DNA from: Mimachlamys varia
Lineage: Eukaryota > Mollusca > Bivalvia > Pectinida > Pectinidae
Direction of reading: 5' to 3'
Assembly (NCBI GenBank): GCA_947623455.1
Contig: OX392538.1
Coordinates: 5,456,001-5,520,000, forward strand
Length of the DNA stretch: 64,000 bases
Shown: positions 61,301-64,000 of the stretch, piece by piece
Position numbering within the stretch: position 1 is the first letter of the stretch
Layout of the letters: each line of letters opens with the position of its first letter
Program-made: the position numbers and the translations under genes
The notes under the pieces: generated by a model
Database searches by the model: none
What the model was told of the DNA's origin: nothing
The model's input: the letters and a program-made list of their open reading frames with translations, nothing else

Positions 61301-64000
61301 CAGATATTGTGAGAACCGTGAACCATACCAGATATTGTGAGAACCGTGAACTATAACAGAGATTGTGAGAACCGTGAACTATAACAGAGATTGTGAGAAC
61401 CGTGAACTGGAACAGAGATTGTGAGAACCGTGAACTATAACAGAGATTGTGAGAACCGTGAACGTTAACAGAGATTGTGAGAACCGGGAACTATAATAAA
61501 GATTGTGAGAACCGTGAACTATAACAGAGATTGTGAGAACCGTGAACTATAACAGAGATTGTGAGAACCGTGAACTATAACAGAGATTGTGAGAACCGTG
61601 AACTATACCAGATATTGTGAGAACCGTGAACTATAACAGAGATTGTGAGAACAGTGAACTATAACAGAGATTGTGAGAACCGTGAACTATAACAGAGATT
61701 GAGAGAACCGTGAATTATAACAGAGATTGTGAAAACCGTTAACTATACCAGATATTGTGAGAACCGTGAACTATAACAGAGATTGTGAGAACCGTGAACT
61801 ATAACAGAGATTGTGAGAACCGTGAACTATAACAGAGATTGTGAGAACCGTGAACTATACCAGATTTTGCGAGAACCGTGAACTATAACAGAGATTGTGA
61901 GAACCGTTAACTGAAACAGAGATTGTGAGAACCGTGAACTATAACAGAGATTGTGAGAACCGTGAACTGAAACAGAGATTGAGAGAACCGTGAACTGAAA
62001 CAGAGATTGAGAGAACCATGAACTATAACAGAGATTGTGAGAACCGTGAACTATAACAGAGATTGTGAGAACCGTGAACTATAACAGAGATTATGAGAAC
62101 CATGAACTATAACAGAGATTGTGAGAACCGTGAACTGAAACAGAGATTGAGAGAACCGTTAACTGAAACAGAGATTGTGAGAACCGTGAACTATAACAGA
62201 GATTGTGAGAACCGTGAACTATAACAGAGATTGTGAGAACCATGAACTATAACAGAGATTGTGAGAACCGTGAACTGAAACAGATATTGTGAGAACCGTT
62301 AACTGAAACAGAGATTGTGAGAACCGTGAACTATACCAGAGATTGTGAGAACCGTGAACTATAACAGATATTGTGAGAACCGTGAACTATACCAGAGATT
62401 GAGAGAACCGTGAACTATAACAGAGATTGTGAGAACCGTGAACTATAAGAGAGATTGTGAGAACCGTGAACTATAACAGATATTGTGAGAACCGTGAACT
62501 ATACCAGAGATTGAGAGAACCGTGAACTATAACAGAGATTGTGAGAACCGTGAACTATAAGAGAGATTGTGAGAACCGTGAACTATAACATAGATTGTGA
62601 GAACCGTGAACTATTACAGAGATTGTGAGAACCGTGAACTATAACAGATATTGCGAGAACCGAAAACTATAACAGATATTGTGAGAACCGTTAACTATAA
62701 CAGAGATTGTGAGAACCGTGAACTATAACAGAGATTGTGAGAACCGTGAACTATAACAGATATTGCGAGAACCGTAAACTATAACAGAGATTGTGAGAAC
62801 CGTGAACTATAACAGAGATTGAGAGAACCGTTAACTATAACAGAGATTGTGAGAACCGTGAACTATAACAGAGATTGAGAGAACCGTTAACTATAACAGA
62901 TATTGTGAGAACCGTGAACTATAACAGAGATTGTGAGAACCGTGAACTATAACAGAGATTGTGAGAACCGTTAACTATAACAGAGATTGTGAGAACCGTG
63001 AACTATAACAGAGATTGAGAGAACCGTTAACTATAACAGATATTGTGAGAACCGTGAACTATAACAGAGATTGCGAGAACCGTAAACTATAACAGAGATT
63101 GTGAGAACCGTGAACTATAACAGAGATTGAGAGAACCGTTAACTATAACAGAGATTGTGAGAACCGTGAACTATAACAGAGATTGAGAGAACCGTTAACT
63201 ATAACAGATATTGTGAGAACCGTGAACTATAACAGAGATTGTGAGAACCGTGAACTATAACAGAGATTGTGAGAACCGTTAACTATAACAGAGATTGTGA
63301 GAACCGTGAACTATAACAGAGATTGAGAGAACCGTGAACTATACTAGATATTGTGAGAACCGTTAACTATAACAGATATTGTGAGAACCGTGAACTATAA
63401 CAAAGATTGTGAGAACCGTGAACTATAACAGAGATTGTGAGAACCGTTAACTATAACAGAGATTGCGAGAACCGTAAACTATAACAGAGATTGTGAGAAC
63501 CGTGAACTATAACAGAGATTGTGAGAACCGTGAACTATAACAGAGATTGAGAGAACCGTTAACTATAACAGATATTGTGAGAACCGTTAACTATAACAGA
63601 TATTGTGAGAACCGTGAACTATAACAGAGATTGTGAGAACCGTGAACTATAACAGAGATTGTGAGAACCGTTAACTATAACAGAGATTGTTAGAACCGTG
63701 AACTATAACAGAGATTGCGAGAACCGTAAACTATAACAGAGATTGTGAGAACCGTGAACTATAACAGAGATTGAGAGAACCGTTAACTATAACAGAGATT
63801 GTGAGAACCGTGAACTATAACAGAGATTGAGAGAACCGTTAACTATAACAGATATTGTGAGAACCGTGAACTATAACAGAGATTGTGAGAACCGTGAACT
63901 ATAACAGAGATTGTGAGAACCGTTAACTATAACAGAGATTGTGAGAACCGTGAACTATAACAGAGATTGAGAGAACCGTGAACTATACTAGATATTGTGA
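40390..64000. repeat. 28-bp satellite array, over 23.6 kb, with nested higher-order repeats, open at the right edge
   Basis: About 840 units with core AGAGATTGTGAGAACCGTGA followed by ACTATAAC. Common point variants are CCGTTAAC for CCGTGAAC, GATATT for GAGATT, GAGAGAACC for GTGAGAACC and ACTGAAAC for ACTATAAC. The first 600 bp carry edge variants such as TGTGCATCATTGCCAATAAC and GAACTAGGCTATAAC. Unique variants used as markers repeat at fixed distances: 3,080-3,220 bp, 4,199 bp, 7,419 bp, 7,250 bp and 1,007 bp. Each frame soon meets TGA or TAA, so there is no coding potential. The array continues past base 64000. Confidence 0.97.

Noticed and set aside
40390..64000. CRISPR-like array of 28-bp repeats
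   Set aside because: The repeats are directly adjacent with no spacers, vary by point changes, and sit in a eukaryotic genome with introns and retrotransposons.
40390..64000. Myb-like sites (TAACGG on the minus strand) created by the CCGTTA variant of the satellite
   Set aside because: The match is a six-base core that one common substitution would create by chance; nothing suggests selection for it.

Overview
The window is eukaryotic, almost certainly from a marine invertebrate and most likely a bivalve mollusc. There are no operons or ribosome binding sites. The one host gene has GT-AG introns, and the rest is a mosaic of Penelope-like, non-LTR, LTR and foldback elements plus long tandem arrays, as is common in bivalve genomes. 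The bivalve assignment is an inference from this repeat style, not from a diagnostic gene.

Roughly half of the 64 kb is tandem repeat. Seven unrelated arrays are present: a 21-bp unit (643-4207), a 31-bp unit (7833-9899), a 59-bp unit (12928-15978), a 63-bp unit in five copies (19465-19779), a 52-bp unit (31103-32207), a 42-bp unit (33035-33727), and a 28-bp unit that fills 40390-64000 and runs off the right edge. Several carry higher-order structure, meaning blocks of many units that were copied as a whole. Nearly all long open frames inside these arrays are by-products of the repeat period.

The clearest host gene is a C1GALT1-like core-1 beta-1,3-galactosyltransferase on the minus strand (5435-6866). 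Two coding exons with matching splice phases are visible, and the C-terminal exon is not found in the window. A 45-codon frame at 18904-19041 may be a first exon or fragment of a DUF3504/Crypton-related protein.

Mobile elements fill much of the rest. A complete-ended Ty3/gypsy-type LTR element lies at 23787-29056. It has two apparently identical 823-bp LTRs, a tRNA-Leu primer binding site, an intact Gag frame with two predicted membrane segments, a damaged protease-RT-RNase H region and no integrase. It sits inside the 3' tail of an older retroposon, and a sister copy of that retroposon lies just upstream with 16-bp target-site duplications. Fragments of LINE C-termini (1-640, 35837-36260, 38340-38860), reverse transcriptase fragments of Penelope-like type (17850-18635, 20630-21062, 21575-21697, 36785-37645), foldback MITEs (4201-4338, 16145-16342), a possible foldback insertion (32328-32892) and a tRNA-derived SINE head (36340-36410) are also present.

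The most unusual items are the membrane-hairpin Gag in a trans-mobilised LTR element with no integrase, and the nested kilobase-scale duplications in the 28-bp satellite. No new defence or metabolic system is evident.
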